Shown here: positions 49,198 through 57,588 of the stretch, piece after piece | Layout of the letters: every line of letters starts with the position of its first letter | Position numbering within the stretch: the first letter of the stretch is position 1 | Source of the DNA: Microbacterium sp. Leaf288 | Lineage (GTDB): Bacteria; Actinomycetota; Actinomycetes; Actinomycetales; Microbacteriaceae | Direction of reading: 5' to 3' | Assembly (NCBI RefSeq): GCF_001422925.1 | Contig: NZ_LMNI01000013.1 | Location: 216,398 to 280,397 of the forward strand | DNA length: 64,000 bases | The notes under the pieces: generated by a model | The model's input: the letters and a program-made list of their open reading frames with translations, nothing else | The model's database searches: none | Told to the model about the DNA's origin: nothing | Translations under genes and position numbers: made by a program

Positions 49198-49584
49198 TCA
49201 GCCCTCGGCCGTGGGGGCCTTTGCGCCGAGGTTCACGAGGTTGCCGGCGGGGTCGCGCACCTGCGCGACCCGCTCGCCCCACGGCATGTCCTCCGGTGGC
49301 TGGATCGGGTGACCGCCCGCGCGCACCCACGCCCTGAATGCGCGATCGACGTCGTCGACGTAGAACCACAGTGCGACCCGCTCGCCGCCGCCGGGCGGCA
49401 GAGCGTCCTCGTCGCGGCCGATCCCGAGCGGGACCCCGTCGATCTTCAGCGACACGTACGCGTCGGCGCCGTTCGCGTCGGCGAACCGGTAGTCGACGAC
49501 CCCGCCGAGCGCGCGCTCGTAGAAGCTCACGAGCTCGGGCAGCTCGCGTGCCAGCAGGATCGGGAACAGGCTCCGCACCGCCAT
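49198..49584 (-). CDS. VOC family protein
   Basis: A 128-residue glyoxalase/bleomycin-resistance-fold protein. Recognisable: SLFPILLARELPELVSFYERAL at the N-terminus, ALWFYVDDVDRAFRAWVRAGG, and QVRDPAGNLVNLGA at the end, the usual C-terminal strand. It lacks an obvious pair of His ligands, so it may not be a metal enzyme. It is separate from the neighbouring operons: the LacI-controlled operon lies downstream on the same strand and an SDR operon upstream. Function unknown. Confidence 0.83.
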   Translation of the reverse strand: MAVRSLFPILLARELPELVSFYERALGGVVDYRFADANGADAYVSLKIDGVPLGIGRDEDALPPGGGERVALWFYVDDVDRAFRAWVRAGGHPIQPPEDMPWGERVAQVRDPAGNLVNLGAKAPTAEG

Positions 49585-49659
49585 GGCCCCACGCTACGCC
49601 GCCGCACCCGTGCGAGACAGGGGATCCTCACCGAGACCGACGACGACCCCGGTCTGGCG

Positions 49660-49696
49660 GGCGAATCCTCGGTCTCGGCGAGACCTCGGATTCGCC
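49660..49696 (-). terminator. Hairpin after the SDR operon
   Basis: GGCGAATCC-TC-GGTCTC, loop GGC, GAGACC-TC-GGATTCGCC: two stem blocks of 9 and 6 bp separated by a 2x2 internal loop. It lies 8 nt after the stop at 49704 on the minus strand. Confidence 0.65.
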
Positions 49697-49703
49697 GGCG
49701 ACA

Positions 49704-50543
49704 TCAGTCCAGGAAGATGTCGGGGAACAGCGCCTCGTCGGGCGTGCCGGGAACCGCGGCGTACCCGGAGAAGTCGGTGACGCCGGAGGCCTCGAGCACG
49801 TCCTCGACGATGAGCGTCTGCCCGGTGTACTCGCGCGAGGGCCGGGTGAACACCTCGTACGCCGCGTCGGCGTAGATCTCGGGCGTGCGGCTGACCTTCA
49901 TCATGCGGTCGCCGCCCAGGGCGAACTGCACCGCGGCGGTCGCGATCGTCGTGCGCGGCCACAGCGTGTTCGCGGCGATCCCCGCCTCGGCGAACTCCGC
50001 GGCCATCCCCAGCGTGACCATCGTCATGCCGTACTTCGCCAGCGTGTATCCGGTGTGCCCGCCGAGCCACTTCGGCGACAGGTTGAGCGGCGGCGAGAGC
50101 GAGAGGATGTGCGGGTTCGCAGCATCCTTCAGAATCGGCACCGCTGCCCGCGAGAGCATGAACGTGCCGCGCACGTTGACGTCCTGCATGAGGTCGTACT
50201 TCTTGGCGTCGAGGTCGAGCGAGCGCGACAGGTCGATGACCGAGGCGTTGTTCACGACGATGTCGATGCCGCCGAACTCGCCCTGCGTCTTGAGCACGGC
50301 CTCGGTCACGTCGTCGTCGTTGCGCACGTCGCCGACGATCGGCAGTGCGTTGCCGCCGGCCGCGCGGATCTCTTCCGCTGCCGAGTGCACGGTGCCCTCG
50401 AGCTTGGGGTGGGGCGTGTCGGTCTTGGCCAGCAGGGCGATGTTGGCACCGTCGCGCGCCGCGCGCAGCGCGATCGCGAGGCCGATGCCGCGGCTGCCGC
50501 CCGACATCAGGATCGTCTTGCCGGCGAGGGGCTTGTCGCTCAT
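49704..50543 (-). CDS. SDR oxidoreductase, HSDL2-like
   Basis: A 279-residue short-chain dehydrogenase. Cofactor loop SGGSRGIG (residues 15-22), the insert AKTDTPHPKLEGTVH typical of HSDL2-type (hydroxysteroid dehydrogenase-like 2) proteins, NNAS, and the active-site YTLAKYG with Tyr-x3-Lys. HSDL2 homologues are linked to fatty-acid or sterol metabolism but their substrate is not settled. Third gene of an operon with a 3-hydroxyacyl-CoA dehydrogenase-type SDR and an enoyl-CoA hydratase; 24 nt follow the hydratase. Expected to act on an acyl-CoA or related lipid. Confidence 0.88.
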   Translation of the reverse strand: MSDKPLAGKTILMSGGSRGIGLAIALRAARDGANIALLAKTDTPHPKLEGTVHSAAEEIRAAGGNALPIVGDVRNDDDVTEAVLKTQGEFGGIDIVVNNASVIDLSRSLDLDAKKYDLMQDVNVRGTFMLSRAAVPILKDAANPHILSLSPPLNLSPKWLGGHTGYTLAKYGMTMVTLGMAAEFAEAGIAANTLWPRTTIATAAVQFALGGDRMMKVSRTPEIYADAAYEVFTRPSREYTGQTLIVEDVLEASGVTDFSGYAAVPGTPDEALFPDIFLD

Positions 50544-50567
50544 CTCAGGATCTCCTCGGTCAGGAAG

Positions 50568-51344
50568 TCAGGAACGGGATTTGGCGGATGCTGCAGCGAA
50601 GGCCGCGACGCGCGCCTTGGCCTCGGCGGTGTCGAAGCGGGCGCCGATGGATCGGGCTTCGTCGTCGAGGTTCTCGCCGAACGAGCGCCCGGCTCCGGTG
50701 CGGACGAGGCGCTTGGCCTGCCCGAAGGCACCGGTGGCGCCTGCGAGCCAGAACCGCGCCACCGCTTCGGCGCGCGAAGCGACGTCGGCGGCCGGGACGA
50801 CCTCGGTGACGAGGCCCCAGTCGAGGGCGGTCGGGGCGTCGATGGTGAGGTCCTGCAGCAGGAGCTGCAGCGCTCGCCGCTGCCCGACCGCAGCGGGCAG
50901 CAGCGTCGAGACGCCGAGGTCGGGGGTGAGCCCGATGTTCGCGTACTTGCTGACGAACTTCGCGTGCTCCGACGCGACGATGTAGTCGGCGGTGAGCATC
51001 AGGCCCAGTCCCCCGCCCGCGACGGCGCCCTGCACGGCAGCGACGACGGGCTTGTCGGATTCGACGAACGTGCGGATGCCGTCGTGGATCGTGTGGGCCG
51101 CGCCGGTCACGTCAGCGCCGGAGGCCCCCGACGTCGCCATCTCGATGACGTCGCCGCCGGCGCAGAAGGCCGGGCCCGCAGCATCCAGGATGATGGCCCC
51201 CACCGACGCGTCGGAGGTGAGCTCGTGCGCGACGTCGCGCCAGCGGGCGCCCATCTCGAAGCCCATGGCGTTGAGGAACGCCGGCCGGTTGAGGGTCACG
51301 CGCGCGAGGGCGCCGTCGCGCGTGACGAGGATCGAGTCGCTCAT
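50568..51344 (-). CDS. Enoyl-CoA hydratase/isomerase family protein
   Basis: A 258-residue crotonase. Oxyanion-hole residues lie in PAFCAGGDVIEM and GAVAGGGLGLML. The acid region is NIGLTPDLGVSTLLP, where an Asp replaces one of the two Glu of classical hydratases, so isomerase or hydratase activity is equally possible. The hydrophobic C-terminus completes the fold. The stop of the SDR upstream is 9 nt away. With that SDR it would perform hydration and oxidation of an enoyl-CoA. Confidence 0.9.
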   Translation of the reverse strand: MSDSILVTRDGALARVTLNRPAFLNAMGFEMGARWRDVAHELTSDASVGAIILDAAGPAFCAGGDVIEMATSGASGADVTGAAHTIHDGIRTFVESDKPVVAAVQGAVAGGGLGLMLTADYIVASEHAKFVSKYANIGLTPDLGVSTLLPAAVGQRRALQLLLQDLTIDAPTALDWGLVTEVVPAADVASRAEAVARFWLAGATGAFGQAKRLVRTGAGRSFGENLDDEARSIGARFDTAEAKARVAAFAAASAKSRS

Positions 51345-51353
51345 GCGGTCTCC

Positions 51354-52115
51354 TTACTTCGGGGCCATGCGAATGGCGCCGTCCAGGCGGATGGTCTCGC
51401 CGTTGAGGTAGCCGTTGTCGACGATCGACATCACCAGGCGCGCGTACTCGTCGGGCTTGCCGAGGCGCTGCGGGTACGGCACCTGCTCGCCGAGGGAGTC
51501 CTGCGCCGCCTGCGGCAGGCCCATCAGCATGGGGGTCTCCATGATGCCGGGCGCGATCGTCACGACGCGGATGCCGTAGCGCGCGAGCTCGCGGGCGATC
51601 GGCAGGGTCATGGCGTGCACGCCACCCTTCGACGCCGAGTACGCGGGCTGGCCGATCTGGCCGTCGAACGCGGCGACGCTGGCGGTGTTCACAACCACGC
51701 CGCGGTCGCCGTGGGCCGTGGGCTCGGTCTTCGCCATGACGGCGGAGGCCTGCGAGATGACGTTGTACGTGCCGATGAGGTTCACGCGGATGATCCGCTC
51801 GAAGCCCTCCAGCGGCGACGGGTTGCCCTCGCGATCGAGCACCTTGGCGGGCGGCGCGATCCCGGCGCAGTTCACGACGACGCGGAGGGGGCCGGATGCT
51901 GCGGCCGTGGCGACTGCGGCTGCCACCTGATCCGGGCTCGTGACGTCGGCCGGCGCGAACGATCCTCCGAGCTCTGCGGCGAGGTCGGCGCCCGCCGAGG
52001 TCGGCAGGTCGACGATCGTGACGGTCGCGCCCGCGGCGGTGAGACGCCGGGCCGTGGCGAGGCCGAGTCCGCTCGCGCCACCGGTGACGAGTGCGGCGGT
52101 GCCCGTGAGGTCCAT
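51354..52115 (-). CDS. SDR, 3-hydroxyacyl-CoA dehydrogenase type II-like
   Basis: A 253-residue SDR closely patterned on 17beta-HSD10 / type II 3-hydroxyacyl-CoA dehydrogenases: VTGGASGLGLATARRL, DVTSPDQV, NCAGIAPP (the usual NNAG is altered to NCAG), long insert DREGNPSPLEGFERII, NTASVAAFDGQIGQPAYSASKGG with Ser, Tyr and Lys, and the C-terminal IRLDGAIRMAPK. The ATG at 52115 has GAAGGAG. First gene of the three-gene operon; an 18-nt palindrome upstream is a likely operator. Confidence 0.92.
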   Translation of the reverse strand: MDLTGTAALVTGGASGLGLATARRLTAAGATVTIVDLPTSAGADLAAELGGSFAPADVTSPDQVAAAVATAAASGPLRVVVNCAGIAPPAKVLDREGNPSPLEGFERIIRVNLIGTYNVISQASAVMAKTEPTAHGDRGVVVNTASVAAFDGQIGQPAYSASKGGVHAMTLPIARELARYGIRVVTIAPGIMETPMLMGLPQAAQDSLGEQVPYPQRLGKPDEYARLVMSIVDNGYLNGETIRLDGAIRMAPK

Positions 52116-52148
52116 GGATTCTCCTTCGAAGTCCGGATTCTGCGGAAC

Positions 52149-52166
52149 CGCGTATCAGCATACGCG
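52149..52166. promoter_or_regulatory. Palindromic operator upstream of the SDR/ECH operon
   Basis: CGCGTATCAGCATACGCG is a perfect 7-bp inverted repeat with a 4-nt centre, about 34 nt before the ATG. The minus strand contains TATGCT, a possible -10, within it, so binding would block initiation. No regulator gene is adjacent; the responsible protein is unknown. Confidence 0.55.
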
Positions 52167-52235
52167 GGACTCAGTCCCATCGCTCACCAGCCGGCGACGC
52201 GACGGGACCAGGCTAACGGGCGGTCGCGGAGACCG

Positions 52236-52751
52236 TCACGGCCCGATCTGCGGGCCGATGCGCGTGAGGGCCGAGATGCGATCGATCAGCTCGGCGGGCC
52301 GTGCCAGCAGCATCCGCGCCTCGCCACGCGCGGTCAGGTACTCCACGAGCCGCGTCGTCGCCTGCGCGTCCCCGCGGCGGTAGCCCGAGAGGTAGTGCTG
52401 AGTGGCGCGCCATTCGAGCCGCTCCCCGTCGAGCGTGGTGATCACGACGAGGAAGGTGGGGGTCTCGGCCGCCTCGCCGGCCTCGAGCCCGCCGGCCACG
52501 CCGCCGAGCAGCGCCGCCGCCATGTCGGACATCGCGGGGTACGGCCACCAGGTCGCGGGCGGATCCACCGTGACCGTGTGCACCTGGGACCACGGCACGA
52601 ACTGCGACCGCGGATCGCCGATATGGCGCGAGAGCCCGTCCGGCGACAGCCGCACGTGCCGCGCGGTCGTGTCGCCGATCGCGACCGCGGGCTCCGCGCC
52701 CTCGAGCGCCGTGAGGGGTCCTCGGCGGCGGGTCGCGCGCGTGGTGGGCAT
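52236..52751 (-). CDS. Conserved-looking hypothetical cytoplasmic protein (possible PH-like fold)
   Basis: A 171-residue protein I cannot assign. The central part (HVRLSPDGLSRHIGDPRSQFVPWSQVHTVTV, about residues 32-62) alternates like a bacterial PH-type beta fold, and the second part (FLVVITTLDGERLEWRATQ) continues it. A Gly/Ala-rich helix (AAALLGGVAGGLEAGEAAE) interrupts the domain. No signal peptide. The ATG at 52751 is divergent from the DUF488 gene, 54 nt apart. Coding is supported by codon use and the position between two clear genes. Confidence 0.65.
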   Translation of the reverse strand: MPTTRATRRRGPLTALEGAEPAVAIGDTTARHVRLSPDGLSRHIGDPRSQFVPWSQVHTVTVDPPATWWPYPAMSDMAAALLGGVAGGLEAGEAAETPTFLVVITTLDGERLEWRATQHYLSGYRRGDAQATTRLVEYLTARGEARMLLARPAELIDRISALTRIGPQIGP

Positions 52752-52805
52752 GCCTCCATCCCACCATGCCGGTGGCGCACCGCCAGGCAGGCGAGTTGGA
52801 TGCGC

Positions 52806-53156
52806 ATGGAGATCCGGCTGAAGCGCGTCTACGACGACCCGACCCCGGGCGATGGCTTCCACGCGCTGGTCGACCGTCTCTGGCCGCGTGGCCCGTCGAA
52901 GGAGCGCGCGGCGCTCGACCTGTGGGCGGAGGAGGTCGCGCGCTCGACCGAGCTGCGCAAGGCCTTCCCCCACGACGACCTGTCATGGTCGGACTTCGAG
53001 GCGGCATACCGGGCCGAGCTCGCCGGACCCACGGCGGGCGCGGTGGGTGCGCTGCGCGCAAAGCACGCGCCCCACCTCGCCGTGACGCTCCTTCATGCGG
53101 TGCACGACGACACCCACAACCACGCCGTGATCCTCCGCGAGGCGCTCGAGGCCTGA
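52806..53156 (+). CDS. DUF488 family protein (YeaO-like)
   Basis: A 116-residue protein of the DUF488 family: IRLKRVYDDPTPGDGFHALVDRLWPRG, WAEEVARSTELRKAF, and VTLLHAVHDDTHNHAVIL are its consensus blocks. An in-frame ATG two codons upstream (52800), closer to AGGCGAG, is an alternative start. Members are small cytoplasmic proteins of unknown function. Repeats follow the stop; APH(3')-like gene lies 196 nt downstream. Confidence 0.88.
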   Translation: MEIRLKRVYDDPTPGDGFHALVDRLWPRGPSKERAALDLWAEEVARSTELRKAFPHDDLSWSDFEAAYRAELAGPTAGAVGALRAKHAPHLAVTLLHAVHDDTHNHAVILREALEA

Positions 53157-53219
53157 GCCGTGCCGGTCCTCCTCCCGCGGTGCCGTCCGGGAAAAGCTTC
53201 GATTCGGTGTCCAGGACCT

Positions 53220-53321
53220 GCGAAGTCCGGACTTCGAGCGTCGGCGCGCCCCTGATCCGGAGGAGACCGTCCAGGAAACGCATCACTCCGGAGTCCAGAA
53301 CCCGCGAAGTCCGGACTTCGC
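53220..53321. repeat. Two further copies of the GCGAAGTCCGGACTTCG palindrome, 84 bp apart
   Basis: Positions 53220-53236 (17 of 18 bases) and 53304-53321 (perfect) repeat the palindrome of the array at 38444-38708 with the same period. The intervening sequence differs in detail but again contains an inverted segment (GGTGTCCAGGACC; CACTCCGGAGTCCAG). A decayed half copy (CGAAGTCCGGATTC) lies at about 52128-52141. Confidence 0.8.
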
Positions 53322-53352
53322 AGGGGGCCCCGCGCGCGGGAGGATGGAACTC

Positions 53353-54078
53353 GTGTCGATCCCCGTCGCAGACGTCGCCGTCCCCGAGCGGGTCAGGGTG
53401 CTCGCGCGCGGCGCCGAGCTCACCCCCGTCTGGCTCAACGAGCTGGGCGGCACGACGTTCCGCACCGACGACGGCAGGTACCTCAAGTACGGCCCGCGCA
53501 ACGCCGAGACGTCGTTCGCAGGCGAGGCGGAGCGGCTGCGGTGGGCGGCGCGGTACACCCCCGTCCCGCGGGTGCTCGAGGCCGGAGGCGACGACACCCA
53601 CGAATGGCTGGTGACGGCGGCCCTCCCCGGCGTGTCGGCGGTGGATCCGCGATGGATCCGGGATGCCGGCACCGCCGTCCGCGCGGTCGGCGAGGGTCTG
53701 CGCGCGCTCCACGAGGCACTACCGGTCGACGACTGCCCGTTCGACTGGGGCGTGCCCGGGCGCATCGCGAACGCCCAGGGGCGCGGCATCCGTGTTCCCG
53801 ATGAGTGGCGGGACGCCCCGCCGATCGACCGGCTCGTCGTGTGCCACGGCGACGCGTGCTGCCCGAACACGCTGATCGGCGACGACGGCCGGTGGAGCGG
53901 GCACGTCGACCTGGGCGCGCTGGGCGTCGCGGACCGCTGGGCCGACATCGCCGTGGCGTCGATGTCGACGGCGTGGAACTATGGCGAGGGATGGGAGGAC
54001 GCCCTCATCGAGGCGTACGGGATCGAGCCCGATCGCGAGCGCCTGTCGTACTACCGGGAGCTGTGGAACGCGACATGA
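53353..54078 (+). CDS. APH(3')-like aminoglycoside phosphotransferase family kinase
   Basis: A 241-residue small-molecule kinase. The catalytic loop VCHGDACCPNTLI has the Brenner HGD...N pattern and GHVDLGALGVADRWADIA supplies the metal-binding Asp, the typical APH(3')/APH(3'')-like end. The N-terminus has YLKYGPR with the ATP-binding Lys. GGGAGG (53338-53343) fits the GTG at 53353 rather than the ATG at 53344, which would touch the ribosome site. ATGA overlap with the following SRPBCC gene. It may inactivate an antibiotic, but an ordinary metabolic role is equally likely. Confidence 0.82.
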   Translation: MSIPVADVAVPERVRVLARGAELTPVWLNELGGTTFRTDDGRYLKYGPRNAETSFAGEAERLRWAARYTPVPRVLEAGGDDTHEWLVTAALPGVSAVDPRWIRDAGTAVRAVGEGLRALHEALPVDDCPFDWGVPGRIANAQGRGIRVPDEWRDAPPIDRLVVCHGDACCPNTLIGDDGRWSGHVDLGALGVADRWADIAVASMSTAWNYGEGWEDALIEAYGIEPDRERLSYYRELWNAT

Positions 54079-54581
54079 CCGAGATCACCGGGAACGTGTG
54101 TGACATCGACGGCAAGCCGAACCTCGTGATCCTCCGGCGCTTCCGCGCGACCGCCGACGAGGTGTGGCGCGAGCTCACCGAGTCCGCGCGGCTCGAGCGG
54201 TGGATCGGCCGCTGGGAGGGCGATCCCGCGACCGGGCACGTCACGTTCTTCATGACGGCGGAGGATCCGGATGCCTCGGGTGAGGAGTACACGATCCTCG
54301 AGTGCGACCGCCCGCGGCGCTTCGCCGGGGACACCGCGGCCACCTCGGGTGCGTGGCACCTGTGGTTCGAACTCGCCCCGGACGAGCACGGCGACACCGT
54401 GCTCACGTTCGGTCAACGCCTGGGCCCCGAGGACGAGGTCGGCTCGATCGGCCCGGGTTGGGAGTACTACCTCGACCGCCTGGTCGCGGCCCAGGCAGGC
54501 GTGGACGTCGACACCGTGAACTGGGACGACTACTTCCCCGCGCTGCAGCCCGGCTACGAGCGGCTGGTCGCCGGCGGCTGA
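54075..54581 (+). CDS. SRPBCC/AHSA1-type protein
   Basis: A 168-residue START-like (AHSA1) protein. Consensus parts: NLVILRRFRATADEVWRELTE at the N-terminus (residues 16-36), RWIGRWEGDPATGHVTFFMT, WHLWFELAPDEHGDTVLTF and GPGWEYYLDRLVAAQ, the C-terminal lid helix. Such proteins bind hydrophobic ligands or act as Hsp90-activator-like factors; no function can be read. Coupled with the kinase by the ATGA overlap. A GGTCGTTGAG-type repeat fragment follows the stop. Confidence 0.88.
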   Translation: MTEITGNVCDIDGKPNLVILRRFRATADEVWRELTESARLERWIGRWEGDPATGHVTFFMTAEDPDASGEEYTILECDRPRRFAGDTAATSGAWHLWFELAPDEHGDTVLTFGQRLGPEDEVGSIGPGWEYYLDRLVAAQAGVDVDTVNWDDYFPALQPGYERLVAGG

Positions 54582-54597
54582 ACCGGGGCCGAAGCAC

Positions 54598-54655
54598 CGG
54601 CCGTTGAGCGAAGGGCGCTCTGGCGCCCGCAGACGAAACGTCGTCGAACCGACGA
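54598..54655. repeat. Diverged copy of the GGTCGTTGAG-type palindromic repeat
   Basis: CCGGCCGTTGAGCGAAGGGCGC followed by GACGAAACG resembles the repeat units at 22587 and 23582 (CCGGTCGTTGAGTGAGCG... GTCGAAACG). It sits in the gap between convergent SRPBCC and ykoC genes, with further inverted sequence (GACGAAACGTCGTCG). Confidence 0.6.
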
Positions 54656-54660
54656 CGAGC

Positions 54661-55461
54661 TCAGGACCAGACGAACCGGAACGTGCCCGCCGCGACCGCC
54701 GCGCCGATCGCGAGCGCCATGATCACGGTGCCGCCCAGCAGCGCCACGGCGTCACGGGGGTGCAGGCGCGACGGACGCGCCCACGTGCGGCGGATGCCCG
54801 AACCGAAGCCGCGCGCCTCCATCGCCATCGCGAGCTTCGTGCCGCGGCGCACCGCGAAGACGAGCAGCACGAAGGCCATCGAGAAGAAGCGGCGGACGGC
54901 GCCGCTGTCGCCGACGCCCCGCGCCCGGCGTGCGAGGCCCATGCTGCGCCAGTCGTCGAGGAAGAGCCCGAGCGTGCGGGTGCCGGCGAGCACGCCGAGC
55001 ACGAAGCGCGACGGCAGCTTCGCGACCTGGGCGAGCGCGTCGGCGAGCTCGGTCGGGTCGGTGCGGCCGAACAGCAGGATGGTCGGCAGGGCGAGGGCGA
55101 GCACGCGCAGGCACACCGCGATCGCGAGGGCGATCGAGTCGTCGCTGATCGTCGCGTACCAGAACGACCAGTAGACGGTGCCGCCCGGCTCCGCGTACAG
55201 CAGCATGCTGAGGCCCGCGACCGGCGCGAAGACGAGGATGGGCAGCATCCGTTTCAGCACCGTCAGGGCGGCGAGGCCGGTCAGCGGGATGCAGGCGATC
55301 TGGAGCACGATCGCCACGAGGGCGCTCGTGGCGTCGATGGACGCGAAGAGGGGCACCGACAGCAGCAGCGCGAGCGCGATCTTCGTGACCGGGTTCACCC
55401 CGTCGAGCCAGGCGCGGGGCGCCGCCTCGGCCTCGGCGGTGCGCGCGTCGACGGCGGTCAC
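54661..55461 (-). CDS. ykoC: Energy-coupling factor transmembrane protein EcfT (YkoC)
   Basis: A 266-residue membrane protein linking the ATPases to the thiamine-binding YkoE. Several hydrophobic segments and both Ala-Arg-Gly coupling motifs: GLARRARGVG and MEARGFG. The GTG at 55461 overlaps the ykoD stop by 4 nt (GTGA). Third gene of the operon ykoE-ykoD-ykoC. The vitamin is thiamine or its precursor HMP as the TPP riboswitch indicates. Confidence 0.92.
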   Translation of the reverse strand: MTAVDARTAEAEAAPRAWLDGVNPVTKIALALLLSVPLFASIDATSALVAIVLQIACIPLTGLAALTVLKRMLPILVFAPVAGLSMLLYAEPGGTVYWSFWYATISDDSIALAIAVCLRVLALALPTILLFGRTDPTELADALAQVAKLPSRFVLGVLAGTRTLGLFLDDWRSMGLARRARGVGDSGAVRRFFSMAFVLLVFAVRRGTKLAMAMEARGFGSGIRRTWARPSRLHPRDAVALLGGTVIMALAIGAAVAAGTFRFVWS

Positions 55462-56933
55462 GATCCCACCCCCGCGTGCACGGGGAGGCCGAGCTCGATG
55501 CGGTGGCCGCCGAGATGGCGCAGCACGTCCTCGTCGTGGGTGACGGCGACGACCGTCGTGCCGGCGTCGATCTCGGACTGCAGCAGCTGCACGAGCTCGA
55601 TCCAGCCGCGGCGGTCCTGACCGAAGGTCGGCTCGTCGAGCACGATCACCGGGGGCGCGTCGGCGAGCACGGTCGCGACCGAGAGCCGGCGCTTCTGCCC
55701 GCCCGACAGGGTGAAGGGGTTCGCGGCGGCGAGCGGTGCCAGGTGCAGCCGTTCGAGCAGTTCGTCGACGATCTGGTCGACGGCGGCCGGGTCGACGCCG
55801 CGCGAACCCGGCCCGATGGCGAGCTCGTCGCGCACGGTCGCGGCGAGGAACTGGTGCTCGGGCTCCTGGAACACCGTGCCGATGCGCGTGAGCAGCTCGC
55901 GCGACGTCCACTTCGACGGGCGCCGGCCGGAGCGGCCCGCGAGTTCCGGCGCGGACTCGACGCGACCCGCCGCCTCGGGCAGCAGGCCCGCGAGCGTCAG
56001 TGCGAGCGTGGACTTGCCGGCGCCGTTCGGCCCCGTGATCACGGTCGCGGCCGCGCGCGGCACGGCGAGGTCGAGCCCCGCGCGCACGATCGTGCGGCCG
56101 TCACGGGAGATCGAGAGAGCGGATGCCGCCACCGCCGTCGGCGCGTCGGACCGGGCGGAAGCGGGGACGGGCAGGTCGACCGGGTGGCCCGGCACCCACA
56201 CGCCGGCCGCGGCGAGCGTGGCGCCGTGACGCGCGAACACCTCGGCGGGCGTCCCGTCGGCGAGGAGTCCGCCGTCGGCCCCGACCACGATGACGCGGTC
56301 CATGAGATCGGCCCACACCGCGGTGCGGTGCTCGATCACGACGAGCGTCGCGCCCGTCTCGCGCACCGCACGCTCGACGGCGTCGCGCACCTCGCGGACT
56401 CCGTCCGGGTCGAGGTTGGCGGTGGGCTCGTCGAGCAGGAGCACCCCGGGCCGCATCGCCAGCACCCCGGCGAGGGCGAGGCGCTGCTTCTGTCCACCGG
56501 AGAGCGCCTTGGTGGGCCGGGTCAGCGGCACGTCGAGCCCGACGGCGTCGAGCGCCTCTGCGACCCGAGCGGGGATCAGGGCGGCCGGAACGCCGAGGTT
56601 CTCGCACCCGAAGGCCACGTCGTCGCCCACCTTCGACAGCACGACCCCGGCGTCGGGGTCCTGCAGCACGAGCCCGACGCGACCGCGGTGAGCCTCGGCG
56701 CGTCCACCGTCGATGAGGAGCGTGCCGGTCTCGTCACCCTCGTCGGCGCCGCCGAGGAGACCTGCCATGCCGGCGAGGAGCGTCGATTTGCCCGCGCCGG
56801 ATGCGCCGAGCAGGAGCACGCGCTCCCCGGGCTCGATCGTGAACGAGACGTCGTGGACGGCAGCGGCCCGGCGTCCGCCGTAGCGCCACCCCCAGCCCGC
56901 CGCCGTGATGCGGGCGGGGCGGGTCGCCGTCAC
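55458..56933 (-). CDS. ykoD: Double-ATPase component of the thiamine ECF transporter (YkoD)
   Basis: A 491-residue protein with two ABC domains in one chain. First: Walker A GASGAGKSTLL, signature ALSGGQKQRLALA, Walker B VLLLDEPTANLD. Second: Walker A GPNGAGKSTLA, signature TLSGGQKRRLSVA, Walker B VIVLDEPTFGQD. The Q-loop residues are QDPD and QEPE, as in ECF transporters. The GTG at 56933 begins 1 nt after the ykoE stop; the ORF can be extended by 17 residues into ykoE, which is unlikely. Powers uptake through YkoC/YkoE. Confidence 0.92.
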   Translation of the reverse strand: MTATRPARITAAGWGWRYGGRRAAAVHDVSFTIEPGERVLLLGASGAGKSTLLAGMAGLLGGADEGDETGTLLIDGGRAEAHRGRVGLVLQDPDAGVVLSKVGDDVAFGCENLGVPAALIPARVAEALDAVGLDVPLTRPTKALSGGQKQRLALAGVLAMRPGVLLLDEPTANLDPDGVREVRDAVERAVRETGATLVVIEHRTAVWADLMDRVIVVGADGGLLADGTPAEVFARHGATLAAAGVWVPGHPVDLPVPASARSDAPTAVAASALSISRDGRTIVRAGLDLAVPRAAATVITGPNGAGKSTLALTLAGLLPEAAGRVESAPELAGRSGRRPSKWTSRELLTRIGTVFQEPEHQFLAATVRDELAIGPGSRGVDPAAVDQIVDELLERLHLAPLAAANPFTLSGGQKRRLSVATVLADAPPVIVLDEPTFGQDRRGWIELVQLLQSEIDAGTTVVAVTHDEDVLRHLGGHRIELGLPVHAGVGS

Positions 56934-56934
56934 G

Positions 56935-57579
56935 TCAGACCTCGCGGCGCGCTTCGCGTCCGACGGCGAAGCGGTTGAGGGCACCGGTCGCGGCGAGCCC
57001 GCGCACGGCGAACCAGCCGACGAGGCCCGCGAGCAGCGCGCCCGAGACGGCCAGCGACACCAGGTAGATCACGTTGAACTCGAGGGTCTTCAGGATGTTG
57101 GGCGAGCTGCCGTAGAACAGCTCGAACACCCAGGCGCCGACCGCGGCGCCGACGCCGGCGAGCATTGCGACGGGCAGCGTGAAGCGGCGGTAGAGGAAGA
57201 TCGCGAACACGAGCTCGGCGCCGAGGCCCTGCACGATGCCCGAGAAGATCGTCGAGACTCCCCACACGTTGCCGATGAGCATCGACACGAGCGCGGCGAT
57301 CACCTCGACGAGGAGTGCGGCACCGGGCTTGCGGATGACCAGGCCGCCGATGACGCCGCCGATGAGCCAGATGCCGACGGCGATGCCGCCGAGACCGGGG
57401 GTGAGGCCGTCCATGGCGACGAACCAGGTGCCGCCGATGGTGTTCCAGGCCCAGAAGACCAGGCCGATCGCGACGCCGAGCACCGCGGCGACGACGATGT
57501 CGACGACCCGCCAGCGCAGGCTCCGCGGGGCCTTCGAGTGAGCCGCAACGGGGGTGGATGCGGACGTGGACGCGTGCAT
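56935..57579 (-). CDS. ykoE: Thiamine/HMP ECF transporter substrate-binding component YkoE
   Basis: A 214-residue membrane protein with about six hydrophobic segments (VVDIVVAAVLGVAIGLVFWA, GIAVGIWLIGGVIGG, ALLVEVIAALVSMLIGN). The WGVSTIFSGIVQGLGAELVFA stretch is a hallmark of YkoE proteins. The ATG at 57579 follows GGGAGGAGC, whose Shine-Dalgarno bases fall at the end of the TPP riboswitch, so translation is probably blocked when TPP binds. First gene of the ykoEDC operon. Confidence 0.92.
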   Translation of the reverse strand: MHASTSASTPVAAHSKAPRSLRWRVVDIVVAAVLGVAIGLVFWAWNTIGGTWFVAMDGLTPGLGGIAVGIWLIGGVIGGLVIRKPGAALLVEVIAALVSMLIGNVWGVSTIFSGIVQGLGAELVFAIFLYRRFTLPVAMLAGVGAAVGAWVFELFYGSSPNILKTLEFNVIYLVSLAVSGALLAGLVGWFAVRGLAATGALNRFAVGREARREV

Positions 57580-57588
57580 ATGAGCTCC

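Noticed and set aside
53353..54078. APH(3')-like gene as an acquired antibiotic-resistance gene
   Set aside because: Codon use equals the surroundings, there is no mobile element next to it, and it is coupled to an SRPBCC gene; resistance cannot be claimed from the fold.
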